Source of the DNA: Actinomadura sp. 7K507
GTDB taxonomy: Bacteria > Actinomycetota > Actinomycetes > Streptosporangiales > Streptosporangiaceae
Reading direction: 5' to 3'
DNA length: 49,067 nt
Assembly (NCBI RefSeq): GCF_004348425.1
Contig: NZ_SMKK01000032.1
Span: forward strand, 1-49,067
Shown piece after piece: positions 17,321 to 24,514 of the stretch; position 1 is the stretch's first letter; every line of letters starts with the position of its first letter. Both the position numbers and the translations under genes were made by a program. Under the pieces are notes generated by a model that was not told the origin of the DNA, did no database searches, and worked only from the letters and a program-made list of their open reading frames with translations.

Positions 17321-17330
17321 GTTCCCGCTG

Positions 17331-17519
17331 TTAGAGGCCGAACTCTCCGCGCTTCACGCGCTCCAGCAACCCGGCGAACGCGTCCCGACCGAACGCCAGC
17401 CGCTCCCCGTCCGGATCCTTGGAGTCCCGCACCCACACCTGCTCGTTGACGCCCGCCAGCTCCACACACGCATCGTCGTTGCCGCCGCCACTGCGAGAAG
17501 CCTTACGCCAGTCGATCAT
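17331..17519 (-). CDS. DUF397 protein
   Basis: 62 aa. The family pattern is complete: W-R-K-S-RSGG near the start (WRKASRSGGGNDDACVEL), VWVRDSKDP in the middle and a C-terminal AFAGLLERVKRGEF helix. DUF397 proteins are found almost only in actinomycetes and are nearly always encoded next to an XRE/DUF5753 regulator, as here: its ATG overlaps the regulator's TGA by 4 nt (ATGA, 17516-17519), so translation is coupled. Known relatives in Streptomyces sit in the whiJ/abaA-type developmental modules, where the small protein modulates its DNA-binding partner. A partner role for the upstream regulator is inferred. Confidence 0.9.
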   Translation of the reverse strand: MIDWRKASRSGGGNDDACVELAGVNEQVWVRDSKDPDGERLAFGRDAFAGLLERVKRGEFGL

Positions 17520-18328
17520 TCGTACGTCCTCAACATCTGTTCCATCAGGGTCTGCGAATCGGTCCAGGGCAGGGCAAGTGCCCCGATCTGATCAAAACGT
17601 ACTTCGAGAAGGGCGGACTCGTCACCGGCTTCGATCAACCGACCGGCGACCTGCGCAACGGCGTAGGAGACACCTCGACCATTGATGGTCATCACCTGGA
17701 AGTGACCGTCATGCCCTGGGTGCCAGCCCGAAGCACGAGGGACGACACGGACGTAGATCCGATCCGTCGCCGCAAGCTCGATGAGGTAGCGCAACTGCTC
17801 CGCCATCACCTCACGACCACCCACAACGTTTTCGAGCACTTCCTGATCAACGAGTATCCAGAGGTAAGGCGGCTCCTCGCGCCGCAATACCTTCTGACGC
17901 TTCATGCGTGCCTTGGCCTCCGCTTCAACCTCATCGGTGCGGCCGGCCGCCTTCAGGAGCGCCTCCGCGTACGCCTTCGTTTGCGCCAGCGCTGGCACGG
18001 TCTTGCCGTGATACATCTTGAGAACGTCTGCGGCTTCCTCGTACTGGATGTACTGCTTGAACCAGTCCGGGTCGTGCCCACTGCACGCGAACGTGTGCAG
18101 CCGCTCGAAGTGACCACCCGTGTCCCATGCCTGGTCGAGCCGCCTCATGTATGTATCGCGCGGCTTGAGACGTCCGGCCTCCCAGTTCGATACGGTCGCT
18201 CGCGTCACATGGACGATCATGGCGGTCTGGGCGAGCGAGAGACCTCGCTGCGTACGGTAAAACCACAGGTCAAAGGCCAGCCACGCCCATAGCGAGGACG
18301 CCGGGTCGATCGACTCTCGAACACTCAC
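17516..18328 (-). CDS. XRE-family regulator with DUF5753 domain (WhiJ-like)
   Basis: 270 aa, GTG start; GGGGGAG lies unusually close (2 nt) to the GTG. Residues 19-75 form an XRE helix-turn-helix (LSLAQTAMIVHVTRATVSNWEAGRLKP). Residues about 85-265 match the DUF5753 ligand-type domain (FKQYIQYEEAA, the ALAQTKAYAEALL helix, LWILVDQEVLENVVGG, YVRVVPRASGWHPG, then a LEVRFDQI strand). These regulators come with a DUF397 gene and often an RsbW-like ATPase, exactly the neighbours seen. In Streptomyces the group includes WhiJ-type repressors of development. A palindrome 26 bp upstream of the start is the obvious autoregulatory operator candidate. Confidence 0.9.
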   Translation of the reverse strand: MSVRESIDPASSLWAWLAFDLWFYRTQRGLSLAQTAMIVHVTRATVSNWEAGRLKPRDTYMRRLDQAWDTGGHFERLHTFACSGHDPDWFKQYIQYEEAADVLKMYHGKTVPALAQTKAYAEALLKAAGRTDEVEAEAKARMKRQKVLRREEPPYLWILVDQEVLENVVGGREVMAEQLRYLIELAATDRIYVRVVPRASGWHPGHDGHFQVMTINGRGVSYAVAQVAGRLIEAGDESALLEVRFDQIGALALPWTDSQTLMEQMLRTYE

Positions 18329-18353
18329 CGCTCCCCCAGCTGTATCGCGTCAC

Positions 18354-18370
18354 CCTGAAATCACTTCAGG
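18354..18370. promoter_or_regulatory. Palindromic operator candidate between the XRE and ATPase genes
   Basis: CCTGAAATCACTTCAGG is a perfect 6-bp inverted repeat with a 5-nt centre, placed in the only AT-rich part of the 98-bp divergent spacer and next to TTAAAACATAAATA. XRE-family proteins bind such palindromes. It could control both the regulator/DUF397 pair and the divergent ATPase. Confidence 0.55.
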
Positions 18371-18426
18371 TTAAAACATAAATACCCAGAGTGAGGGCAC
18401 AATCCGTAAACCGAGGATGGCCCTCA

Positions 18427-18843
18427 ATGAATGACCTTGATCTGGTCACACCGGCGCCCGGCTTGCCCGAGGTGCGTTTGACCCTGCTCGCCGTGCCGTC
18501 GACCGTCGTACTGGCTCGCGAACTCGTCCGCTATGCCCTGACCAACTGGGGCTTTGACCGCGAAGTGATCAACGACTCGAGCCTCGTCATGAGCGAGATC
18601 GTCACCAACGCCGTCGCGGCGGCCCGCGATCAGCAGATCCGCCTCCGCTGCGCCCTGAACGAGGGCGCACCGCTCCTGGAGTGCTGGGACCCGTCCCCCG
18701 AACTCCCGACGAGGTGCCCTGAGTACCTCATGGCCGAAAACGGCCGGGGCCTCGCTCTCATCTCCGCCTACGCGAAAGAGGCAGGCACCCGCCCCTCTTC
18801 CACCGGCGAAGGCAAAATCGTCTGGGCCCAGATGCCCGCCTGA
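18427..18843 (+). CDS. RsbW/SpoIIAB-like ATP-binding protein (GHKL anti-sigma-type)
   Basis: 138 aa from the ATG at 18427; a GTG at 18391 would lie in the operator region. GHKL ATPase signature: N-box MSEIVTNAV (E57, N61), G1 box WDPSP (88-92, with Ser where many have Gly) and G2 box ENGRGLALI (104-112). The length is typical of stand-alone actinobacterial RsbW-like proteins, which either phosphorylate anti-anti-sigma factors or simply bind partners. It diverges from the XRE/DUF397 pair and shares its operator region, the classic three-gene module. No sigma factor gene is in the window, so its target is unknown. Confidence 0.85.
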   Translation: MNDLDLVTPAPGLPEVRLTLLAVPSTVVLARELVRYALTNWGFDREVINDSSLVMSEIVTNAVAAARDQQIRLRCALNEGAPLLECWDPSPELPTRCPEYLMAENGRGLALISAYAKEAGTRPSSTGEGKIVWAQMPA

Positions 18844-18887
18844 CAGTTCAGACCCGAATCCGCCCCGGCAACAAGTCCTCCGCTGAC

Positions 18888-19676
18888 TCAGGTGAAGCGG
18901 GCTCGGGCTGCGGAGATCACCGTCTTGCCGTCCACTGATGCCTCGGCGAGCGTTGCCTCGTCGTCCTTCCAGGTCTCCACGTGCAGGGTGTCGCCGGGGA
19001 AGACGGGGGCGGCGAAGCGGCCTTCCAGTTCGAGCAGGTCGGCCGGGTGGGCGCCCTGCGACTCGGCCAGCGGGAGGGTTAGGGCGGCCAGCGTGCACAG
19101 GCCGTGCATGATGGGGCGCGGCATTCCGGCCGTCTTCGCCGCTTCCGGGTCTATGTGCAGGTGGTGGCGGTCGCCGAGGAGGCGGTAGAGGGCGGCCTGG
19201 TCCGGGGACGTCTGGAGGGGCAGCGTCCCGTCGGGTTCCGCTTCCGGGCGGCGGCGGGCGGACGGGCCTCGGTCGCCGCCGAAGCCGCCGCTTCCCGGGG
19301 CGAACAGCGACCAGGTGGCCTCGAAGTACTCGCTTTCCACGGCGACCTCGAAGACGGCCGCGGAACCCTTGTCCCAGACTTCGGCGACGCGGGCGGTCAT
19401 CTCCACCGAGCCCGAGCGAGGCAGGGGTTCCCGGACGCGGAGGCGTTGCGAGCCGTGGACGGCCGTCGTGATGTCGAAGGCACCCGCGGAGCCCAGCGCG
19501 TCCGGTGCCCACTGGGCGAGGGTCAGCGCGAACGTCGGGAGGACGCTGAGTCGCTCCTCGAAGACCAGGTCGAGGTCGGAGGCGCTCGCCCCTACGGCGA
19601 GGGCGTAGAGGATGGGTTGCGTGTCGTCGTAGGAGACGGTTCTGGTGCCGAGGTCGCGGCCACGCCATTCGCTCAT
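18888..19676 (-). CDS. (R)-specific enoyl-CoA hydratase, double hotdog (ChsH3/Hsd4B-like)
   Basis: 262 aa; the ATG at 19676 overlaps the TGA of the preceding gene as ATGA. The N-terminal hotdog resembles the type-2 enoyl-CoA hydratase front half (DTQPILYALAVGA, VLPTFALTLA). The C-terminal hotdog carries the hydratase-2 motif YRLLGDRHHLHIDP followed by PRPIMHGLCTLAALT, with Asp and His as the catalytic pair. The usual NPLH is HHLH here. In M. tuberculosis the like-organised Rv3538 (ChsH3/Hsd4B) hydrates steroid side-chain enoyl-CoAs and lies close to ltp2. As the last gene of the operon it would hydrate an enoyl-CoA formed from a longer side chain. Substrate inferred from context. Confidence 0.78.
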   Translation of the reverse strand: MSEWRGRDLGTRTVSYDDTQPILYALAVGASASDLDLVFEERLSVLPTFALTLAQWAPDALGSAGAFDITTAVHGSQRLRVREPLPRSGSVEMTARVAEVWDKGSAAVFEVAVESEYFEATWSLFAPGSGGFGGDRGPSARRRPEAEPDGTLPLQTSPDQAALYRLLGDRHHLHIDPEAAKTAGMPRPIMHGLCTLAALTLPLAESQGAHPADLLELEGRFAAPVFPGDTLHVETWKDDEATLAEASVDGKTVISAARARFT

Positions 19677-20848
19677 CCGGACGCTCCCAGGATCAGGCCG
19701 CTGGTCGGGACGCCCGTCCCGGCGGTGACGAGGACGTTGTGGATGTCGCCCGGCTGGTTCACCGACGTCCCCCTGACGAGGCGGACCCCTTCCGCGATGC
19801 CGTTCATGCCGTGAATGTAGGCCTCGCCGAGCTGGCCGCCGTGGGTGTTGCACGGGAGCCGGCCGCCGAGTTCCAGGTTGCCGTCCGCGACGAAGTCCTT
19901 GCCTTCGCCCTTGCCGCAGAAGCCCAGTTCCTCAAGCTGCGGCAACACCAGCGGCGTGAAGTGGTCGTAGAGGATCGCGGCCTGGACGTCGGACGGGGTG
20001 AGGCGGGACTGCGCGTAGAGCTGCCGTCCCACCAGGCCCATCTCGGGGATGCCGGTGATCTCGGAGCGGTAGTAGCTCGTCATCATGTGCTGGTCGTTGC
20101 CGGACCCCTGAGCGGCGCCCCAGATCAGGGCGGGGCGATGCGGGAGGTCGCGGGCGCGGTCGGCGGAGACGATGACGAGGGCCTGGCCGCCGTCGCTCTC
20201 CTGGCAGCAGTCCAGCAGCCGCAGCGGCTCGGCGATCCAGCGGGACGCCTGGTGGTCCGCCAGGGTGATCGGCCGGTCGTAGAACCACGCGGCGGGGTTC
20301 TTCGCGGCGTGCGCCCGGTCGACGACGGCGACGCGGCCGAAGTCCTCGCTCGTCGCGCCGTACTCGTACATGTAGCGCTGAGCGAACATCGCGACCCACT
20401 GGGCGGGGGTCGACAGGCCGAACGGGTTCATCCACGCGTACGCGGCGCTGTCGGCGCTGACGTCCATCGGGCGGTCCGCCTGGCCGAGGCCGTAGCGGGT
20501 ACCGGAGCGCTCGTTGAACGCGCGGTAGCAGACGACGACGTCGGCGACGCCGGTCGCGACGGCCATCGCGGCCTGCTGGACGGTGCCGCAGGCCGCGCCG
20601 CCCCCGTACCCGACGCGGGAGAAGAACTTCAGCTCGCCGATGCCGAGGTTGCGGGCGATGTGGATCTCGGAGCTGGTGTCGGCGGTGAACGTCACCATGC
20701 CGTCCACGTCGGACGGCTGGAGGCCGGCGTCGGTGATGGCGGCGAGCACCGCCTCGCAGGCGAGCCGGAGTTCGCTGCGGCCGGACTCCTTGGAGAACTC
20801 GGTGGCGCCGATCCCCGCGATGGCGGCCGCCCCGGGCAGCACGCTCAT
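19673..20848 (-). CDS. ltp2: Ltp2-like thiolase-superfamily steroid side-chain aldolase
   Basis: 391 aa; the ATG at 20848 overlaps the previous stop (ATGA). It is a thiolase-fold lipid-transfer-type protein without the thiolase catalytic Cys arrangement: AAIAGIGATEFSK start, SELRLACEAV, VGYGGGAACGTVQQAAMAVATG, and a YRAFNERSGTRYG segment typical of mycobacterial Ltp2. Ltp2 removes propionyl-CoA from the steroid C17 side chain by retro-aldol cleavage using Tyr residues, and is active only with the DUF35 domain of ChsH2, which is encoded three genes upstream in this operon. A crystal structure of this complex is known from Thermomonospora curvata. Assignment rests on remembered similarity and on gene order; a paralogous system for another substrate is possible. 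Confidence 0.8.
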   Translation of the reverse strand: MSVLPGAAAIAGIGATEFSKESGRSELRLACEAVLAAITDAGLQPSDVDGMVTFTADTSSEIHIARNLGIGELKFFSRVGYGGGAACGTVQQAAMAVATGVADVVVCYRAFNERSGTRYGLGQADRPMDVSADSAAYAWMNPFGLSTPAQWVAMFAQRYMYEYGATSEDFGRVAVVDRAHAAKNPAAWFYDRPITLADHQASRWIAEPLRLLDCCQESDGGQALVIVSADRARDLPHRPALIWGAAQGSGNDQHMMTSYYRSEITGIPEMGLVGRQLYAQSRLTPSDVQAAILYDHFTPLVLPQLEELGFCGKGEGKDFVADGNLELGGRLPCNTHGGQLGEAYIHGMNGIAEGVRLVRGTSVNQPGDIHNVLVTAGTGVPTSGLILGASG

Positions 20849-21258
20849 GAACCACTCCCCTGCAGCTGAACGACGACCGTGCCCGTGACATGCGGGCCGA
20901 TCGCGTTGATGCCGCGTACCGAGATCTCGACGCGGCGGTCGTCGTGCTTGGCCGTGACGGTGCCCGTCAGGACCATCGTGTCGCCGGGGTAGTTGGGCGC
21001 GCCCAGGCGAATCTTGATGGCCTTCACCACGGCGGCGGGCCCCGCCCATCCGGTGACGTACCGGTCGACGAGCCCGTTGGTGGTGAGGATGTTCATGAAG
21101 ACGTCCTTGGAGCCGCGCTCGACGGCGAGCGACGGGTCGTGGTGGACGTCCTGGTAGTCGCGGCTCGCCAGCGCGGTCGCGACGATCATCGTGCGGGTCA
21201 GCGGGATGCCCAGCTCGGGGAGCTCCTCCCCGACCTCGACAGCGTCGTAGCTCTTCAC
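20845..21258 (-). CDS. chsH1: MaoC-like hydratase subunit (ChsH1-like)
   Basis: 137 aa single hotdog. The GTG at 21258 is fixed by its GTGA overlap with the upstream acyl-CoA dehydrogenase stop. The motif SRDYQDVHHDPSLA (32-45) supplies the Asp and His of the hydratase-2 site; downstream are NILTTNGLVDRYVTGW and a KIRLGAPNYPGD strand. In the igr system ChsH1 pairs with the MaoC half of ChsH2 to hydrate the 17(20)-enoyl-CoA of the three-carbon side chain. Both partners are present in this operon, separated only by the FadE28-like gene, and a heteromeric hydratase is predicted. Confidence 0.8.
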   Translation of the reverse strand: MKSYDAVEVGEELPELGIPLTRTMIVATALASRDYQDVHHDPSLAVERGSKDVFMNILTTNGLVDRYVTGWAGPAAVVKAIKIRLGAPNYPGDTMVLTGTVTAKHDDRRVEISVRGINAIGPHVTGTVVVQLQGSGS

Positions 21259-22334
21259 AGGGCAGCTCCGAGGAGGTCGAGGTCGGCGGACGCGCCGCCG
21301 AGCGTGCCGGAGATCTGCTTGCCCCACAGGAAGTGGCGGTGCACCGGGTAGTCGACGTCCACGCCGATGCCGCCGTGCAGGTGCTGGACGCGGTGGACGA
21401 CGTTCAGTCCGCCCTCGTCCGACCACCATTTGGCGACCAGCACGGCCGACTCGGCGTCCTCGCCCGCCTTGATCAGCGAGACCGCGTGCCACAGGCAGAC
21501 GCGGAGCGCGTCGATCTCGATGTAGCAGTCGGCGAGCTGGTGCTGGACGGCCTGGAACGCGGCGAGCGGGCGGCCGAACTGCTCGCGTCCGGTGAGGTGG
21601 TCGGCGGCCTGCCGGAGCGCACCCTCGGTGACCCCGGTCTGGGTGGCGGCGAGCGCGACGCGGGCGAGCCGGAGCGCGGCCGCCAGGGCCCCGTCCGCGA
21701 GCGCCTGGGCAGGGGCGCCGTCGAGGGTGAGGTGCCCTGCCCTGTCGTGGGTGGTGGTGTCGGCGCGTTCCCAGGACGTCCCGGCGGCGGACGTGCCGAC
21801 CAGGTAGAGGCCGGGGCCGTCCTCGGACCGGGCCGCGACCAGGACGTGCGACGCGCCGGACGGGGTCGGGACGGCGGCCTTCGTGCCGGTCAGCAGCCAG
21901 CCGTCCCCGTCGCGGACGGCGGTGCAGTGCGGCTCGGCGGGGTCGGCCGCGGGGACGAACTCCTCCAGCGCGACGGTCAGCCGCTCGGAGCCGTCCGCGA
22001 GCGCGGGCAGCATCTCGCGCTGCGCGGGGGTGCCGTGCCCGGCGATGGTGAGCGCCGCGACGACCGCGGGCCAGATCGGGACGGGCGCGACGGCACGGCC
22101 CTGTTCTTCGAGCAGGACGGCCAGCCCTTCGACGCCGAGGCCGGCGCCGCCCGCGTCCTCGGGCAGCGCGACGCCGAGCAGTCCGGCGTCCGCAAGCGCG
22201 GCCCACAGGGTCTCGTCGACGCCGGTCTCGGACCGTTCCGCGGCCCTGATCCGTTCCTGCGTGGCATGGTCACCGAAGATCTGCCGCGCCAGGTCCCGGA
22301 CGGCTTCCAGCTCTTCGCCCAGCGTGAAGTCCAT
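21255..22334 (-). CDS. Acyl-CoA dehydrogenase, FadE28-like (ChsE1 partner)
   Basis: 359 aa. ATG at 22334 overlaps the upstream TGA by one base (TGATG). It has the full acyl-CoA dehydrogenase layout: helical N-domain, short beta-domain (LTVALEEF, DGWLLTGTKAAVP) and C-domain with REQFGRPLAAFQAVQHQLAD and HLHGGIGVDVDYPVHRHFLWGK. This last element and the reduced beta-domain are typical of FadE28-type subunits that form alpha2-beta2 enzymes with a FadE29-type partner. Such heterotetramers introduce the double bond into the shortened steroid side chain. The partner is encoded two genes upstream. Confidence 0.82.
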   Translation of the reverse strand: MDFTLGEELEAVRDLARQIFGDHATQERIRAAERSETGVDETLWAALADAGLLGVALPEDAGGAGLGVEGLAVLLEEQGRAVAPVPIWPAVVAALTIAGHGTPAQREMLPALADGSERLTVALEEFVPAADPAEPHCTAVRDGDGWLLTGTKAAVPTPSGASHVLVAARSEDGPGLYLVGTSAAGTSWERADTTTHDRAGHLTLDGAPAQALADGALAAALRLARVALAATQTGVTEGALRQAADHLTGREQFGRPLAAFQAVQHQLADCYIEIDALRVCLWHAVSLIKAGEDAESAVLVAKWWSDEGGLNVVHRVQHLHGGIGVDVDYPVHRHFLWGKQISGTLGGASADLDLLGAAL

Positions 22335-23323
22335 CACTGCTCCTTCGCGTCGGCCGGGCGGAACACCGGCAGGGACAGGTCGGGGTCGGGGTCGATCCAG
22401 TCGAGGACGACGGGCATGCCGATCTCGACGGCGGCGGCGTCCACGCCCGTCATGTTGGCGATCAGCCGGGTGCCCTCGGTCAGCTCGATCACCGCGACGA
22501 CCAGCGGGTAGTCGAACGCCGGGTGCCGCGGGTGGTGGTTGACCACGTAGCTGTGGACGTGGCCGCCGCCCTGCGCCTCGACGGTGTCCCAGTCGAACGA
22601 GCCGCACTGCGGACAGCACGGGCCGGGCGGGTGCCGCAGCGACTTGCAGTCGGCGCAGCGCTGGATGACCAGGCGGTGCTCGCGGGCGGCCTCGAACCAG
22701 AACGCGTTGTCGGGGTTGATCGCGGGCCTGGGACGCAGCGCCTTCGGCGGCGTCTCCTCGGCGGGCTCGGGTTTTCCCGGGGGGCGGAAGCGCAGCAGCC
22801 GCCACCGCTGCGTCGCGACGATCTCGCCGGACGCGTCCCGGTACGTCTTGACCGTGCTGACGAATCGTCCGGCGCCGAGGCCCGTCTTCTTCTCCGGGGA
22901 GATCGACTCGACGGTCTCCTCGATGCTGACGTGGTCGCCGGGCACCAGCTCGCGGTGGAACTCGAACGCCGAGTCGGTGGCGACGACGGAGGTGTACCCG
23001 CCCTCGGCGAGCAGCGCGTTCAGCTCGTCGGAGGCGGTGGGGGCCTGGCTCGGGCGGACGGACGCGGCGTATCCGTGCATCACCCACGCCTGGATCATCG
23101 ACGCGGGCGCCACGATGCCGTCCCGGCCGTTCGCCCTGGCGGCTTCGTCGTCCAGGTAGACCGGGTTGTCGTCGGCCATCGCCTCGACCCAGTGGCGGAT
23201 CATCGGGACGTTCACCGGGTCGGGCCCGGGGCGGCGCTCGACGAGTTCCCGTCCGGCCCATGCCTGCAGCCTGGCCTCGTACGCGTCGTGGGCGGCGGGG
23301 CCGTCGTGTGCGGAGTCGTTCAT
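22334..23323 (-). CDS. chsH2: MaoC-like hydratase fused to OB-fold/Zn-ribbon DUF35 domain (ChsH2-like)
   Basis: 329 aa; the ATG at 23323 overlaps the preceding stop (ATGA). Residues 1-190 are a hotdog (MaoC N-terminal type: NPVYLDDEAARANGRDGIVAPASM). Residues 205-329 are a DUF35 unit: zinc ribbon C223-x2-C226...C237-x2-C240, then an OB-fold (GGGHVHSYVVNHHP, VVAVIELTEGTRLIANM). This exact fusion is the signature of ChsH2, whose MaoC half works with ChsH1 and whose DUF35 half is the obligatory partner of Ltp2. The fusion lets the hydrated CoA ester pass from hydratase to aldolase. All three partners lie in the same operon, which strongly supports the assignment. Confidence 0.88.
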   Translation of the reverse strand: MNDSAHDGPAAHDAYEARLQAWAGRELVERRPGPDPVNVPMIRHWVEAMADDNPVYLDDEAARANGRDGIVAPASMIQAWVMHGYAASVRPSQAPTASDELNALLAEGGYTSVVATDSAFEFHRELVPGDHVSIEETVESISPEKKTGLGAGRFVSTVKTYRDASGEIVATQRWRLLRFRPPGKPEPAEETPPKALRPRPAINPDNAFWFEAAREHRLVIQRCADCKSLRHPPGPCCPQCGSFDWDTVEAQGGGHVHSYVVNHHPRHPAFDYPLVVAVIELTEGTRLIANMTGVDAAAVEIGMPVVLDWIDPDPDLSLPVFRPADAKEQ

Positions 23324-24483
23324 GAGCGCCTCGACCTCGGCAGTCCGAGTCCCTGGACGGCGACCATGTCGCGCAGCACCTCGTTGACGCCGCCGCCGAA
23401 GGTGTTCACGATGCCCTGCCGGGAGAGCTGCTCGATCTGGCCGTGCAGGACGGCACCCGGCGATTCGGGGCGGATCCGCCCGGCCGCGCCGAGGATCCCG
23501 GTGAGGGTGCGCTGGACGAAGATGTGCGTCTCCGTCCCGTAGGACTTGGCGGCGCCTGCCTCGGCGCCGGTCAGCGTGCCCGCGTCGACGGCCATGGTCA
23601 TCTTCCAGTTCATCAGCCGCATCGCCTCCAGCCTGGCGTGCGTGCGGGCGAGGTCGGCGCGCACCCACGGCAGGTCGATGACGCCGTTGCCGCGGGCCCA
23701 GTCCCGCACGTCCTCCCACAGCCGGATCATCCGGCCGCCGAGCGCGGCGAGGCCGATGCGCTCGTGGTTGAGCTGGTTGGTGATCAGCCCCCAGCCGCCG
23801 TCGACGTCCCCGACGACCGCGGACCCGGGGACCCGGACGGCGTTGTAGTACGTCGACGTCACGACCATCCCGCCGACCGTCGGGAGCGGGCTCCAGGAGA
23901 ACCCGTCGGCGTCGGTCGGCACGATGAGGATCGAGATGCCCTTGTGCTTGGGCGCGTCCGGGTTCGTGCGGGCGGCGAGCCAGATGTGGTCGGCGGTGTT
24001 GGCGCCGCTGGTGAAGACCTTGCTGCCGTCGATGACGAACGCGTCGCCGTCCCGGACGGCCTTGGTCCGCAGGGACGCGAGGTCGGTGCCCGCGTCGGGT
24101 TCGGTGTAGCCGATCGCGAACACGATGTCGCCGGACAGGATGCCCGGCAGGAACCGCCTCTTCTGCTCGTCCGTCCCGAAGCGCATCAGCGTCGGGCCGA
24201 CCGTGTTGACGGTGACGAACGGGAACGGCAGCCCGGCCCGCTGCACCTCGTCGAAGAACACGTACTGCTCGGCGATCGACCTGCCCTGCCCGCCGTACTC
24301 CTCCGGCCAGCCGTAGCCGAGCCAGCCGTCGTTGCCGAGCATCTTGACGATCTCGCGGAACCGCTCGCCGCCGACGCCCTGCTCGCCGGCGCGGCGCCGG
24401 ACGTCCGCGGGCAGCAGGCCCGCGAAGTACGCCCTCAGTTCCGCGCGCAGCTCGCGATGCGCGTCGGACTCACGCAGATCCAT
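23320..24483 (-). CDS. Acyl-CoA dehydrogenase, FadE29-like (ChsE2)
   Basis: 387 aa, the same length as mycobacterial FadE29; ATG with AAGGG upstream. Segments such as FAIGYTEPDAGTDLASLRT, KHKGISILIVPT, LITNQLNHERIGL and NTFGGGVNEVLRDM follow the FadE29/ChsE2 pattern closely. In M. tuberculosis FadE28-FadE29 form a heterotetramer that dehydrogenates the three-carbon steroid side-chain CoA ester, with the FAD and active site in shared pockets. Here the FadE28-like gene lies one gene downstream, with chsH2 inserted between, an order different from the mycobacterial fadE28-fadE29-chsH2-chsH1-ltp2. It is 31 bp downstream of the acyl-CoA synthetase gene. Confidence 0.85.
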   Translation of the reverse strand: MDLRESDAHRELRAELRAYFAGLLPADVRRRAGEQGVGGERFREIVKMLGNDGWLGYGWPEEYGGQGRSIAEQYVFFDEVQRAGLPFPFVTVNTVGPTLMRFGTDEQKRRFLPGILSGDIVFAIGYTEPDAGTDLASLRTKAVRDGDAFVIDGSKVFTSGANTADHIWLAARTNPDAPKHKGISILIVPTDADGFSWSPLPTVGGMVVTSTYYNAVRVPGSAVVGDVDGGWGLITNQLNHERIGLAALGGRMIRLWEDVRDWARGNGVIDLPWVRADLARTHARLEAMRLMNWKMTMAVDAGTLTGAEAGAAKSYGTETHIFVQRTLTGILGAAGRIRPESPGAVLHGQIEQLSRQGIVNTFGGGVNEVLRDMVAVQGLGLPRSRRS

Positions 24484-24514
24484 ACGTGCCCTTTCTCGTC
24501 AAGGCAGGTTCGTT

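Noticed and set aside
17331..18328. Type II toxin-antitoxin pair
   Set aside because: The overlap and sizes look like one, but the DUF397 and XRE/DUF5753 families are better known as developmental regulator modules and no toxin fold is seen.
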